Positions 26,541 to 36,269 of a stretch of 64,000 nt of DNA are shown piece by piece (the first letter of the stretch is position 1; the number at the start of each line of letters is the position of its first letter). The DNA is taken from assembly GCA_963723455.1 (NCBI GenBank), contig CAVRQM010000003.1, positions 186,001-250,000 on the forward strand, in the 5' to 3' direction. A program made the position numbers and the translations under genes. The notes beneath the pieces are model-generated. The model did not search any database. It was not told where the DNA came from and saw nothing but the letters and a program-made list of their open reading frames with translations. Source of the stretch: CAVRQM01 sp963723455 (GTDB lineage Bacteria; Pseudomonadota; Alphaproteobacteria; Acetobacterales; Acetobacteraceae).

Positions 26541-28378
26541 CCCTCGCGGGTCGCCCGGCCGCGCGTCTGCTGCTGGCCGGGGCGGCGCTCGGCCTGACGG
26601 TCGCGCCGGCCGCTGCGCAGCCTGTCGCGAAGGTTCACGCGATGGCGCTGGTCGGCAAGCCCGCCCTGCCGGACGACTACAAAAGCTTCCCCTGGGTCAA
26701 TGCCGCTGCGCCGAAGGGCGGCGAGGTGGTGCTGAACGCGGTGGGCACCTTCGACAACTTCAACCCGTTCATCCTGCGCGGCAACGCGGCCCCGGTGACG
26801 GCGGTCTGGGAGCCGCTGATGGCCGACAACCCGGACGAGCCTTCGGTCGAGTATGGCCGGCTGGCCGAGACCGTGGAGCTTCCGGCCGACAAGAGCTGGG
26901 TCGCCTTCGACCTGCGGCCCGAGGCGAAGTTCTGGGATGGCGCGCCGGTGACGGCCGAGGATGTCGCGTGGACGTTCAACACGCTGGTCAAGGAAGGCGT
27001 GCCGTCCTATGCGCAATACTACGCGGATGTGGACCATGTGGAGGTGGATGGCCCGCGCCGCGTGGTGTTCCGCTTCAAGACGTCCGGCAACCGCGAGCTG
27101 CCGTTCATCCTCGGCCAGATCCAGGTGCTGCCGAAACACTGGTGGGCCGGCCGCGACTTTGCGGCGCCGCTGACAGACCGGCCGCTCGGCTCCGGCCCGT
27201 ATCGCGTGGGCGCATTCAAGTCCGGCCGCAGCCTGACGATGGAGCGGGTGCCCGACTACTGGGGCCGCGACATGCCCTTTGACAAAGGGTTGGACAATTT
27301 CGATCGCATACGCACCGAGTTCTACCGCGACCGCAGCGTTGACTTCGAGGCGTTCAAGAGCGGCCAGTCCGATTTCCGGCAGGAGTTCACCTCGCGCGTA
27401 TGGGCCACCGGCTACGATTTCCCGGCGCTGAAAAAGGGGTTGGTGGTCAGGCAGACGTTCCCGCAGCGCCTGCCGACGGGGATGCAGGCGTTTGCCATGA
27501 ACCTGCGCCGCCCGGTGTTCGCCGACCAGCGCGTGCGCGAGGCGATGGCGCAGTTGTTCGATTTTCAGTGGACCAACAAGACTCTGTTCTACGGCCTGTA
27601 CAAGCGCACGCTGAGCTATTTCAGCAACAGCGAGTTCGCATCCTCCGGCGTGCCGACCGGCGACGAGCTGGCGCTGCTGGCACCGTTCCGCGCGCACTTG
27701 CCGCCCGAACTGTTCACGACGCCCTACACGCTGCCGGTGACGGACGGTTCTGGCAACGACCCGCAGGGCCTGCGGCGCGCGTACGATCTGCTGCGGCAGG
27801 CCGGCTACACGCTGCGCGACCACAAGATGGTTGACGCGAAGGGCCAGCAGCTCAGCTTCGAGATTCTGCTGGACGAGCCGGCGATGGAGCGCATCACGCT
27901 GCCGTACGCGCAGCAGATGCAGCGGCTGGGGATCGCGGCGCGCCTGCGCACCGTCGATCCCTCGCAGTACCAGCATCGGCTGCAGGCGTTCGACTACGAC
28001 ATGACGGTGAACGTCTGGCCGGAAACCGACAGCCCCGGCAACGAGCAGGTCGATTTCTGGACCTGCGCCGCGGGCAAGAGCCAGGGCAGCGGGAACATCG
28101 GCGGCGTCTGCGATCCGGTGGTCGATGCGTTGGTGGCCAAGGTGATCGCCGCCCCGGACAAAGCGCATCTGCTGGCGGCGACGCACGCGCTGGACCGGGT
28201 GCTGCTATGGGGCTGGTACGTGGTGCCGCAATGGCATTTGGATCAGGTCTGGGTGGCCTACTGGGACCGCTTCGGCCACCCCGCGCAACCGGTGCGACCG
28301 GGCGTGGTGTTCGGATCATGGTGGGTGGACCCGGCGCGCGCGGCGAAGATCGCCGAGGCGCGGGCGCATGGCGGCTAG
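26537..28378 (+). CDS. yejA: Peptide ABC transporter substrate-binding protein, YejA-like
   Basis: Family 5 extracellular solute-binding protein of 613 residues with a signal peptide (hydrophobic run to about residue 30, AAA-Q). The mature start (HAMALVGKPALPDDYKSFP), the NAAAPKGGE and FDNFNPF blocks and the late VWPETDSPGNEQVDFW are typical of YejA, which binds oligopeptides and, in E. coli, microcin C. It heads a yejA-B-E-F operon and overlaps hisN. Confidence 0.88.
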   Translation: MTLAGRPAARLLLAGAALGLTVAPAAAQPVAKVHAMALVGKPALPDDYKSFPWVNAAAPKGGEVVLNAVGTFDNFNPFILRGNAAPVTAVWEPLMADNPDEPSVEYGRLAETVELPADKSWVAFDLRPEAKFWDGAPVTAEDVAWTFNTLVKEGVPSYAQYYADVDHVEVDGPRRVVFRFKTSGNRELPFILGQIQVLPKHWWAGRDFAAPLTDRPLGSGPYRVGAFKSGRSLTMERVPDYWGRDMPFDKGLDNFDRIRTEFYRDRSVDFEAFKSGQSDFRQEFTSRVWATGYDFPALKKGLVVRQTFPQRLPTGMQAFAMNLRRPVFADQRVREAMAQLFDFQWTNKTLFYGLYKRTLSYFSNSEFASSGVPTGDELALLAPFRAHLPPELFTTPYTLPVTDGSGNDPQGLRRAYDLLRQAGYTLRDHKMVDAKGQQLSFEILLDEPAMERITLPYAQQMQRLGIAARLRTVDPSQYQHRLQAFDYDMTVNVWPETDSPGNEQVDFWTCAAGKSQGSGNIGGVCDPVVDALVAKVIAAPDKAHLLAATHALDRVLLWGWYVVPQWHLDQVWVAYWDRFGHPAQPVRPGVVFGSWWVDPARAAKIAEARAHGG

Positions 28379-28427
28379 CACGGTGTCGCCGTCCTGGCGG
28401 TTTCCCGCGGCCGACGCGCGGACGTAG

Positions 28428-29501
28428 ATGGCCGCCTATCTGCTGCGGCGGCTGCTGCTGGTCATTCCGACGCTGTTCGGCATCATCGCCATCAACTTCG
28501 TCGTGGTGCAGTTCGCCCCGGGCGGCCCGGTCGAACAGGAACTGGCGCAGCTTCGGGGTCACGGCGACGTCACCTCCCGCATCACCGGCGGCGGCGCCGA
28601 GGTGGCGGCCCCCACCAGCGGCGGCAGCTATCGCGGCGCGCACGGGCTTGATCCGGCGCTGGTCGCGCGCATCCGGAAGATGTTCGGCTTCGACAAGCCG
28701 CCGCTGGCGCGGTTCGAGGACATGCTGCGCCGCTATGTCACCTTCGATTTCGGCACCAGCCTGTTCAGCGGCCGCCCGGTGCTGGCGCTGATCCTGTCGA
28801 AGATGCCGGTCAGCATCTCGATCGGCCTGTGGTCCACGTTGCTGATCTATTTGGTCTCGATCCCGCTCGGCATCGCCAAGGCGGTGCGCAACGGCAGCGG
28901 CTTCGACGTGGCCACCAGCGCGGTGGTGCTGGTCGGCTATGCCATCCCGAGCTTCCTGTTCGCGATCCTGCTGGTGGTGCTGTTTGCCGGAGGCAGCTAC
29001 GTGCAGTGGTTCCCGCTGCGCGGCCTGACCAGCCCCGGCTCGGCGGCCTGGTCGATCCCGGCGCGCGTCGGCGACTACCTGTGGCATATGACCCTGCCCA
29101 CAGTGGCGCTGGTGGTCGGCGGTTTCGCCACGCTGACGCAGCTGACCAAGAACAGCTTCCTGGAGGAGGTGCGCAAGCAGTACGTGCTGACGGCGCGCGC
29201 GAAAGGCGGGTCGGAGCGGCGGGTGCTGTACGGCCACGTCTTCCGCAACGCGATGCTGCTGGTCGTGGCGGGGTTTCCGGCGGCGTTCGTGTCGATCCTG
29301 TTCAGCTCGTCGCTGCTGATCGAGATCATCTTTTCGCTGGACGGACTGGGCCTGCTCGGCTTCGACGCGGCGATCAAGCGCGATTACCCGGTGATCTTCG
29401 GCACGCTGTACATGTTCACGCTGCTGGGCCTGTTCATGCAGATCGTCGGCGACATGATGTACACGCTGATCGACCCGCGGATCGATTTCGAGACGCGGTG
29501 A
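28428..29501 (+). CDS. yejB: Peptide ABC transporter permease, YejB-like
   Basis: Inner-membrane permease of 357 residues, with an N-terminal helix (LLRRLLLVIPTLFGI), a periplasmic insert with GDVTSRITGGG (about residues 45-85) seen in YejB proteins, and six helices including the EAA-type loop region ARAKGGSERRVLYGHVFRNA. It ends PRIDFETR as in YejB. Confidence 0.9.
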   Translation: MAAYLLRRLLLVIPTLFGIIAINFVVVQFAPGGPVEQELAQLRGHGDVTSRITGGGAEVAAPTSGGSYRGAHGLDPALVARIRKMFGFDKPPLARFEDMLRRYVTFDFGTSLFSGRPVLALILSKMPVSISIGLWSTLLIYLVSIPLGIAKAVRNGSGFDVATSAVVLVGYAIPSFLFAILLVVLFAGGSYVQWFPLRGLTSPGSAAWSIPARVGDYLWHMTLPTVALVVGGFATLTQLTKNSFLEEVRKQYVLTARAKGGSERRVLYGHVFRNAMLLVVAGFPAAFVSILFSSSLLIEIIFSLDGLGLLGFDAAIKRDYPVIFGTLYMFTLLGLFMQIVGDMMYTLIDPRIDFETR

Positions 29502-29512
29502 TGGTTGGAGCA

Positions 29513-29590
29513 CCCTCACCCCGGCCCTCTCCCGGAGGGAGAGGGTGCAGGCAGCTCCCTCTCCCTCCGGGAGAGGGCCGAGCTGAAGGG
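29513..29590. repeat. REP-like palindromic element, copy 2
   Basis: Second copy of the element at 5649-5722. It opens with CCCTCACCCC and a perfect CCCTCTCCCGG/AGGGAGAGGG hairpin, followed by a ten-base spacer, a CCCTCTCC/GGGAGAGGG hairpin in opposite orientation and a diverged end (GCTGAAGGG instead of GGTGAGGG). It lies in the 118-base gap between yejB and yejE. Confidence 0.85.
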
Positions 29591-29619
29591 CTTCGGGCCG
29601 CCCCATCAAGCCCGCCCGC

Positions 29620-30642
29620 ATGACCCCGCTCACCCGTCGCCGGCTCGCGATCTTCCGCGCCCACCGTCGCGGCGTGTGGTCGTTGCGCATCTTCGCGGTG
29701 ATTTTCGTGGTCACGCTGTTCGCCGAGTTCGTCGCCAACGACCGTCCGCTGGTGATCCGCTTCGACCACCATTGGTATTTCCCGGTGCTGTTCGACTACG
29801 GCGAGGATGCGTTCGGTCCCGACTTCATCCCGATCGAGGCCGACTACACCGACCCTGCGCTGGCGCAGGCGATCCGCGCGAAGGGCTGGATGGTCTGGCC
29901 GGCGGTGCCGTTCAACGACCACAGCATCGTCAAGAACCTGGCCCACCCGGCGCCCGCCCCGCCGTCGTGGCGCAACCTGCTCGGCACCGACGATCAGGCG
30001 CGCGACGTGCTGGCGCGGGTGATCTACGGCATCCGCATCTCGGTGCTGTTCGGCTTTGCGCTGACCATCATCTCGTCCACTGTCGGCGTCGCCGCCGGGG
30101 CGGTGCAGGGGTTCTATGGCGGACTGACGGATCTGCTGTTCCAGCGGTTCATCGAAATCTGGTCGGGCATGCCGACGCTGTACATGCTCATTATCCTGGC
30201 CAGCGTCATCACGCCGAGTTTCTGGGTGCTGCTGATCTTCCTGCTGCTGTTCAGCTGGATGTCGCTGACCGGCCTGGTCCGCGCCGAGTTCCTGCGCGCG
30301 CGCAATTTCGACTATGTGCGCGCAGCCCGCGCGCTGGGCGTGGCGGATGCCGCGATCATGTGGCGGCACATCCTGCCGAACGCGCTGGTGGCGACGATGA
30401 CGTTCCTGCCGTTCACGCTGTCCGGCTCCGTGACGGTGCTGGCGAGCCTGGACTTCCTCGGCTTCGGCCTGCCGCCCGGTTCGCCGTCGCTGGGCGAGCT
30501 GATCAACCAGGCCAAGGACAACCTGCAGGCGCCTTGGCTGGGTCTGACCGCGTTCATCGTGCTGGGCACGGTGCTGGTGTTGCTGATCTTCATCGGCGAG
30601 GCGGTGCGCGACGCGTTCGATCCGCGCGAGACGTTGCGGTGA
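29620..30642 (+). CDS. yejE: Peptide ABC transporter permease, YejE-like
   Basis: Second permease of the importer, 340 residues. One N-terminal helix is followed by a long periplasmic segment (about 45-120, with HPAPAPPSWRNLLGTDDQARDV) and a C-terminal five-helix permease core with LGVADAAIMWRHILPNAL as coupling loop. Ends RDAFDPRETLR, the usual YejE/DppC-type terminus. Confidence 0.9.
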   Translation: MTPLTRRRLAIFRAHRRGVWSLRIFAVIFVVTLFAEFVANDRPLVIRFDHHWYFPVLFDYGEDAFGPDFIPIEADYTDPALAQAIRAKGWMVWPAVPFNDHSIVKNLAHPAPAPPSWRNLLGTDDQARDVLARVIYGIRISVLFGFALTIISSTVGVAAGAVQGFYGGLTDLLFQRFIEIWSGMPTLYMLIILASVITPSFWVLLIFLLLFSWMSLTGLVRAEFLRARNFDYVRAARALGVADAAIMWRHILPNALVATMTFLPFTLSGSVTVLASLDFLGFGLPPGSPSLGELINQAKDNLQAPWLGLTAFIVLGTVLVLLIFIGEAVRDAFDPRETLR

Positions 30643-30679
30643 CGGGGTGCCGCGATTGCGGAAAGACCGGGGCGGGGGC

Positions 30680-32290
30680 ATGAGCCTCGTCGAAGTCAGT
30701 GCGCTGTCCGTCGCGTTCGGCGCGCACGCCGCCGTGACCGACGCCTCGTTCACGCTGGAGCGCGGCGAGACGCTGGCGTTGGTGGGCGAGAGCGGCTCGG
30801 GCAAATCTAGCGTCGCGCTCGCGCTGCTGCGGCTGCTGGCGCAGGGCGCCGCCGTGTCGGGCCGCGATCATGCTGGACGGCCAATCCGTGCTGGACGCCG
30901 ACGCGCGCACGCTGCGGCGGCTGCGCGGCGGGGTTGCCGGCATGATCTTTCAGGAGCCGATGACCAGCCTGAACCCGCTGCACCGCATAGGCCGGCAGGT
31001 GGCCGAGGCGGCCTCGCTGCATCTGCCGCTGCGCGGGCCGGCCTTGCACGCGCGCACCGACGGACCTGCTGGGCAGGCGGGTTTCGCCGACGCGGCGGGC
31101 CGGCTGGACGCCTATCCGCACCAGCTGTCCGGCGGCCAGCGGCAGCGGGTGATGATCGCGATCGCGCTCGCGGCCGATCCGGCGCTGCTGATCGCCGACG
31201 AGCCGACGACGGCGCTGGATGTCACGATCCAGGCGCAGATCCTGCGGCTGCTGGCCGAGCTGAAGGCGGCGCGCGGGCTGGCGCTGCTGCTGATCAGCCA
31301 CGACCTTTCGATCGTGCGCCGCTATGCCGACAGGGTATGCGTGATGAAGGACGGCCGCATCGTCGAGGCGGGGCCGGTGGCGCGGGTGTTCGCGGCACCC
31401 GCAGCACCCGTACACGCGCATGCTGCTGGCGACCGAGCCGAAGGGCGCGCCGGGGCCGATCGCGCCGGCTGCCGGCACGGTGATCGAGGGCGAGGATGTA
31501 CGCGTCGCTTTCGCCATCCGCCGCGGCGCGCTGCGGCGGCGAGGTGGGCGCGGTGCGCGCGGTCGATGGCGTGTCGCTGTCGGTACGCGAAGGCGAGACG
31601 CTGGGACTGGTCGGCGAGAGCGGCTCGGGCAAATCGACGCTGGGCCTGGCGTTGCTGCGGCTGGAGCGTGCGGCCGGGACGAATCCGCTTCGAGGGTCGC
31701 GGACATGGCCGACCTGTCGCGCGCCGCGTCTGCGCCGGTTGCGTTCGCGCGGACAGTTCGTGTTCCAGGATCCGTATGGCAGCCTGTCGCCGCGCCTGCC
31801 GGTGGGCGACATCGTGGGCGAGGGCTTGTCGGTCCACGAGCCCGGCCTGTCGGGCGCGCAGCGCGCCGCCCGGGTGGCCGCGGCGCTGGTCGAGGTCGGG
31901 CTGCCGGCCGATGCCGCCGAACGCTACCCGCACGAGTTTTCCGGCGGCCAGCGCCAGCGCATCGCCATTGCCCGCGCGATCGTGCTGAAGCCGCGCCTGA
32001 TCGTCCTGGACGAGCCGACCAGCGCGCTGGACGTGTCTGTGCAGGCGCAGATCGTGGATCTGCTGCGCGGGCTCCAGGCGCGGCACGGGCTGGCCTATCT
32101 GTTCATCAGCCACGATCTTCGGGTGGTGCGCGCGATGGCGCACCGCATCGTCGTGCTGCGCGCCGGCCGCGTGGTCGAGCAGGGCGAGGCGCAGGCGGTA
32201 TTGACCCGCCCGCAGCAGGACTACACCCGCGCCCTGATGGCCGCTGCGTTCGGGCTGGAGGCGGATGCGACGGGCGCCACCGCCGCGTAG
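30680..32290 (+). pseudogene. yejF: Peptide ABC transporter ATPase, YejF-like, multiple frameshifts
   Basis: Fused double ATPase that powers the importer. Both Walker A sites (GESGSGKSS; GESGSGKST), both LSGGQRQR/FSGGQRQR signatures and both Walker B sites (LLIADEPTTALD; LIVLDEPTSALD) are present, but in different frames. Breaks are visible near 30862, 31060-31085 (a compensating pair), 31401, 31540 and three more between 31680 and 31730. Removing one base at most sites restores the expected text (for example SGAIMLDGQ and FAAPQHPYTRMLL). The corrected length of ~535 residues is normal. No premature stop or deletion is seen otherwise, so clustered sequencing indels are the likelier explanation. 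Confidence 0.8.
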
Positions 32291-32317
32291 ATCGCGGCCG
32301 TCCGCTTGCGGCCGGGT

Positions 32318-33070
32318 TCAGCTCGTTGCCGCTTCGAAGTTCAGCTTCGTCGCGACCGCCAACGGCATCAATCCGGCGCGCGAGGCCACGAGCAGTTCCT
32401 TCATCGCGCGCGCGGCGTCGGCGGGGCGGCGCGCCAGAACCGCCTCGCACACGCGGCGGTGCGCGGCGATGTCCCGGCCCGGCGTCACGGCCTGCCGTTG
32501 CGCCATTTCGAACGACACGCGCAACGTCGCCTTGACCGCGCTGCCGATGGTCAGGAACAGCCCGTTCTGCGAGGCCGCGATGATCGCCAGGTGAAACTCC
32601 AGCGCCGCCTCCGACGCCACCAGCGGCGGCAGCGCCTCGGCATAGGCGGCCGCCAGCTCGGCGAAATGCCGCGCGACCTGCGCGTGCTGCTCGGCGCTGC
32701 CGGCGCGCGCCGCCAGGTAGGACGCGCGCGGCTCGATGCACAGGCGCAGCTCGAAGATGTCCTCGATGATCTTGGCGTCGAACTGCGCGCCCAGCCGCCA
32801 GGCCAGCACGTCGCGGTCGAGCAGGTTCCACTCGGCGAAGGGGCGAACCCGGGTGCCGACCTTTGGCGACACATCGACCAGCCGCTTGGCCATCAGCCCG
32901 CGCACCGCCTCGCGGATCGAGGTCCGGCTGACGCCGTAAAACTCGCACAATTCGCTCTCGATCGGCAACGAATCGCCCGGCAGGAACTCGCCGGAGACGA
33001 TGCGGGCTCCAAGGCTTTTCTCAATGCGCGCGCTCATCGTGCCGACCGCGCCGACGTCCCGTTCCAGCAT
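32318..33070 (-). CDS. GntR-family transcriptional regulator, FadR (FCD) subfamily
   Basis: A 250-residue regulator. An N-terminal winged helix-turn-helix (about residues 15-80; LPIESELCEFYGVSRTSIREAVRGLMAKRL VD) precedes an FCD ligand domain (about 95-235) with the usual metal-ligand Asp/His pattern (EFHLAIIAAS, AHRRVCEAVLA). It is transcribed divergently from the sugar ABC/arabinofuranosidase genes and most likely regulates them, in response to a sugar or sugar acid. Confidence 0.88.
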   Translation of the reverse strand: MLERDVGAVGTMSARIEKSLGARIVSGEFLPGDSLPIESELCEFYGVSRTSIREAVRGLMAKRLVDVSPKVGTRVRPFAEWNLLDRDVLAWRLGAQFDAKIIEDIFELRLCIEPRASYLAARAGSAEQHAQVARHFAELAAAYAEALPPLVASEAALEFHLAIIAASQNGLFLTIGSAVKATLRVSFEMAQRQAVTPGRDIAAHRRVCEAVLARRPADAARAMKELLVASRAGLMPLAVATKLNFEAATS

Positions 33071-33116
33071 CCCCGCTCCCGGACCCCCTGCTCCCAGACC
33101 TCATGCGCCGGGCCGG

Positions 33117-33184
33117 TTGACAAAGTCCGCCCGGCTCTTTCACTCTGCTATATCGTATGATGATTGAGCCGGCTAGCGAGCCGG
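33117..33184 (+). promoter_or_regulatory. Divergent control region: TTGACA, ATCGTATGAT and a CCGGCT/AGCCGG palindrome
   Basis: In the 173-base gap between the GntR gene and the sugar transporter there is a perfect TTGACA (33117-33122), the hexamer TATGAT (33156-33161) and a perfect inverted repeat CCGGCT-AGCG-AGCCGG (33169-33184), with GAGCCGG also repeated directly. The TTGACA has no good -10 at 17 bases. ATCGTATGAT (33153-33162) resembles short A/T-flanked GntR operators. Exact promoter assignment is uncertain. Confidence 0.4.
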
Positions 33185-33243
33185 TCGTCCCGACCCGGAT
33201 CGGCGCCAAGCCCGGCCGGCAATGCCCACAGGGAGGTCGAACG

Positions 33244-34530
33244 ATGAAGACGCTGCTGCGCACATGCCTTGCCGCCGTGGCCCTGCTCGCGTTGGCGGCG
33301 TCGGCGCAGGCCAAGACCACGCTGGTCTGGTGGGACTTCCTGAGCGGCGGCGACGGCGTGCGGATGAAGGCGATGATCCAGAAGTTCAACGCCGAGAACC
33401 CCGACATCGAGATCGACCCGACCACGCTGAATGGGGCACGCCGTTCTACACCAAGGTGCAGACCTCGGCGGCGATCGGCCAGGGGCCGGACATCATGACC
33501 TATCACCTGTCGCGCCTGCCGCTTGGCGTGTCCACCGGCACGCTGCGCCCGTTCAGCGATGCCGAACTGGCATCGGTCGGGCTGAAGGCGGACGACTACT
33601 TCCCGTCCGACTGGGCGACCGCGCATGTGGACGGCAAGCTGTACGGCGTGCCGCTCGATATCCACTCGATCATTCTCTACTACAACAAGGACCTGCTGAA
33701 GAAGGCCGGCCTGCTCGGCGCCGACGGCCTGCCCAAGGGCCTCGACGGCGCTCGGCAATTTCGACGCCGCGCTGAAGAAGCTGACGACCGGCGCCGGCGC
33801 AGTACGGCGTGTCGTTCGCCAGCGCCGACGGGGCGACGATCTGGCGCATCTTCTACACGCTGCTCAACCAGGAGGGCGGCGACGTTCCTGAAGGACGACA
33901 AGATCCTCGCCGGCGACAGCATGGCCAAGGCGCAGAAGGCGACCGAGACGATGGCCGGCTGGGTGTCCAAGCGGCGAGGCGCCGAAGCTGACCGAATATC
34001 CGGCCTCGATCGCCCTGTTCACCTCGGGCAAGGCGGCGATGCACATCAACGGCGTCTGGGAAGTGCCGACGATGGTCGATCTCGCCAAGACCGGCAAGCT
34101 CGGCTTCGACTGGGGCGCGGTGCAGATCCCGACGCTGTTCGCGCACCCGCGACCTGGGCGGATTCGCATTCCTTCGCGATCCCGAACCGCAAGGGCAACC
34201 CGATCAGCAAGGAGAAGCTGGACGCGGTGCTGAAGGTGATTGCGTGGATGGACCACAACAGCATCCTGTGGGCGGCCGGCGGCCACATCCCGGCGTTCAA
34301 GCCGGTGACCGGACAGCGCCGCATTCAAGCAGATGCAGCCGAACGCGACCTATGCCTGGCTCGCCAAGACCGCGGTGTTCGATCCGGTCTCGAAGATCGC
34401 CGGCGTCGCCTCGCCGGTCTATGACGCGACCGCCAACTACATGATGCCGGCGGTCAACGGCCAGATGGCGGCCGAGCGGACGCGCTCGAAGCAGATGCAG
34501 GACGAGCTGCAGGGCGATCTGCAGCAGTAG
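33244..34530 (+). pseudogene. Sugar ABC transporter substrate-binding protein (family 1), multiple frameshifts
   Basis: Extracellular binding protein with a clear signal peptide (MKTLLRTCLAAVALLALAASAQA). The mature text begins KTTLVWWDFLSGGDG, typical of family 1 sugar-binding proteins. At least seven frame changes occur (about 33430, 33750, 33800, 33890, 33980, 34150, 34311), a mixture of single-base gains and losses; each is repaired by one base, e.g. a missing T gives LNWGTPFYTK. Corrected length is ~428 residues, normal for the family. No other lesions are visible. It heads an operon with two permeases and a GH51 enzyme, suggesting arabino-oligosaccharide uptake. Confidence 0.75.
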
Positions 34531-34542
34531 GCGGCCTGCGCG

Positions 34543-35420
34543 ATGCCGGCGCCCGCGCAACCGGCACGCTCGCCGCCGGCGTGCGTTCATCGCGCCGTTC
34601 GTCGTCGCCTATGCCGTGCTGTTCATCTATCCGACGCTCAAGATGATGCAGCTCAGCTTCACCCACGCGCCGCTGATCGGCCCGGGCGCTGGGTCGGCTG
34701 GCACAATTACGCGCGGCTGCTGCGCGACCGGCTGTTCCCGAGGTCGCTGGCCACACGCTCTATTTCGTGCTGCTGACGGTGGTCGCCGACCACGCTGCTG
34801 GGCCTGCGTGATCGCGCTGATGGTGGTCCGCCTGCGCGGCTGGCTGCAGAGCGTCGTGCTGGCCTGCTTCTTCCTGCCCTACATCCTGCCGGTGGCGGTG
34901 GTGACGCTGATCTGGCAATGGATGCTCGATCCAGTTCGGCATCGGCCAGCAGGTGATCGCGCTGCTGGCGGGCGGCCGCGTCTCGGTGTTCCAGAATCCG
35001 GTCTGGGCGATGCCGGCGGTGGCCTTCGTCACGATCTGGTGGACCAACGGCTTCAACGTGCTGCTGTTCATCGCCGGCCTGCGCAACATCTCGCCGGAAA
35101 TCTATGACGCGGCGGCGCTGGACGGCGCCGGCGGCGTTGGCAGCAGTTCCGCTACATCACCTGGCCGCTGATCTGGCCGGTGACCGTGCTGGTCCTCACC
35201 ATCCAGCTCATCCTGCAGCTCAAGATCTTCGATCAGGTCTATCTGCTGACGCAGGGCGGCCCGTTCAACTCGACCTATGTGATGGTCCAGTACATCTACA
35301 AGCAGGCGTTCGTGCTGAACCACGGCGGCTATGCGGCGGCGGTGGCGTGGTGCTGTTCGTCGATCATCGCTGTGCTGTCGGTGCTGCAGTTCCAGGTGCT
35401 GCGGAGCGCGGCAGGCATGA
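34543..35420 (+). pseudogene. Sugar ABC transporter permease (MalF type), multiple frameshifts
   Basis: First membrane subunit. Segments in alternating frames read FIAPFVVAYAVLFIYPTL, RWVGWHNYARLLRDRLF, LACFFLPYILPVAVVTLIWQW, then the coupling loop ISPEIYDAAALDGAGG and QGGPFNSTYVMVQYIYKQAF, which together make a complete MalF/UgpA-type permease. At least six single-base breaks lie between about 34578 and 35145, with one more near the 3' end. The stop appears to overlap the next gene's ATG (ATGA at 35417-35420). Confidence 0.7.
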
Positions 35421-36254
35421 CGCGCGCGCGCATCGGTGGCGCATTGCTGATCACGCTGGTCGACGCTCGCTGGCCGCGATCGGCCTGGGCGTTTCCGCTG
35501 TATTGGGCGCTGGTCACCACGCTCAAGCCGGAATACGAGGTGGTGCAGCCCGGCATCGCGCTGCTGCCGCACACCTTCACGCTCGGCCGCCTACGCTACG
35601 TGCTTCGCGCATACGATGATCGGCCACCTGGTATCTCAACTCGATCGTCACCTCGCTGGCGGATCACCTGCTGGTGCTGGTGCATGGCGCCAGCCTGCGG
35701 CTATGCGCTGTCGCAGCTTCGGTTTCCGCGGGCGCGGGCTGCTGTACGGCATGATCCTGGCGAGCTTCATGGTGCCGATGCAGGCGCTGATCGTCACCCA
35801 CTTCATCCTGATGAACGACTTCGGCCTGATCAACACCTGGGCCGGCATCGTGCTGCCGCAGCTGATCGTGCCGGTCACGGTGATCATGTACAAGCAGTTC
35901 TTCGATTCAGTGCCCGAGGATTTCCGCGAGGCGGCGCTGCTCGACGGCGCCAGCGAATTCGACGTGTTCCGCCGCATCTTCCTGCCGATGAACTGGGGCA
36001 TCACCACCGCGCTCGCGATCATCACCTTCATCGGCGCGTGGAACAAGTTCCTGTGGCCGTTCCTGGTCGCCACCACCGATCAGACGATGACCGTCACCGT
36101 CGGCATCACCCAGGTCCACGACGCCTTCGGCGTGCAATACGCGCGCAACCTCGCGGTCGCCGTGCTCGCGGCCCTGCCGGTCGCGGCCGCCTATCTGATC
36201 TTCCAGCGCCGGGTCACCGAGGCGATCATGCTCTCGGCCGGCATCAAGGGATGA
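35417..36254 (+). pseudogene. Sugar ABC transporter permease (MalG type), multiple frameshifts
   Basis: Second membrane subunit, about 278 residues. Recognisable text includes FPLYWALVTTLKPEYEV, ACGYALSQLRFP, MILASFMVPMQALIV, the coupling loop VPEDFREAALLDGASEFDVFRRIFLP and IITFIGAWNKFLWPFL, as in MalG/AraQ permeases. The first 300 bases are out of frame in short stretches (about 35460-35500 and 35585-35690), and an extra C near 35734 shifts to the frame used to the end. The last ~170 codons are intact. Confidence 0.72.
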
Positions 36255-36269
36255 GGAGTCTTCGCCGCC

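Noticed and set aside
33117..33122. Perfect TTGACA as a sigma-70 -35 box for the sugar operon
   Set aside because: No acceptable -10 is found 16-18 bases downstream, so it is kept only as part of a wider control region and not as a called promoter.
33430..35740. Programmed ribosomal frameshifting in the sugar transporter genes
   Set aside because: There are too many shift sites of both signs, and no slippery heptamers or conserved stems at them; indel errors or decay fit better.
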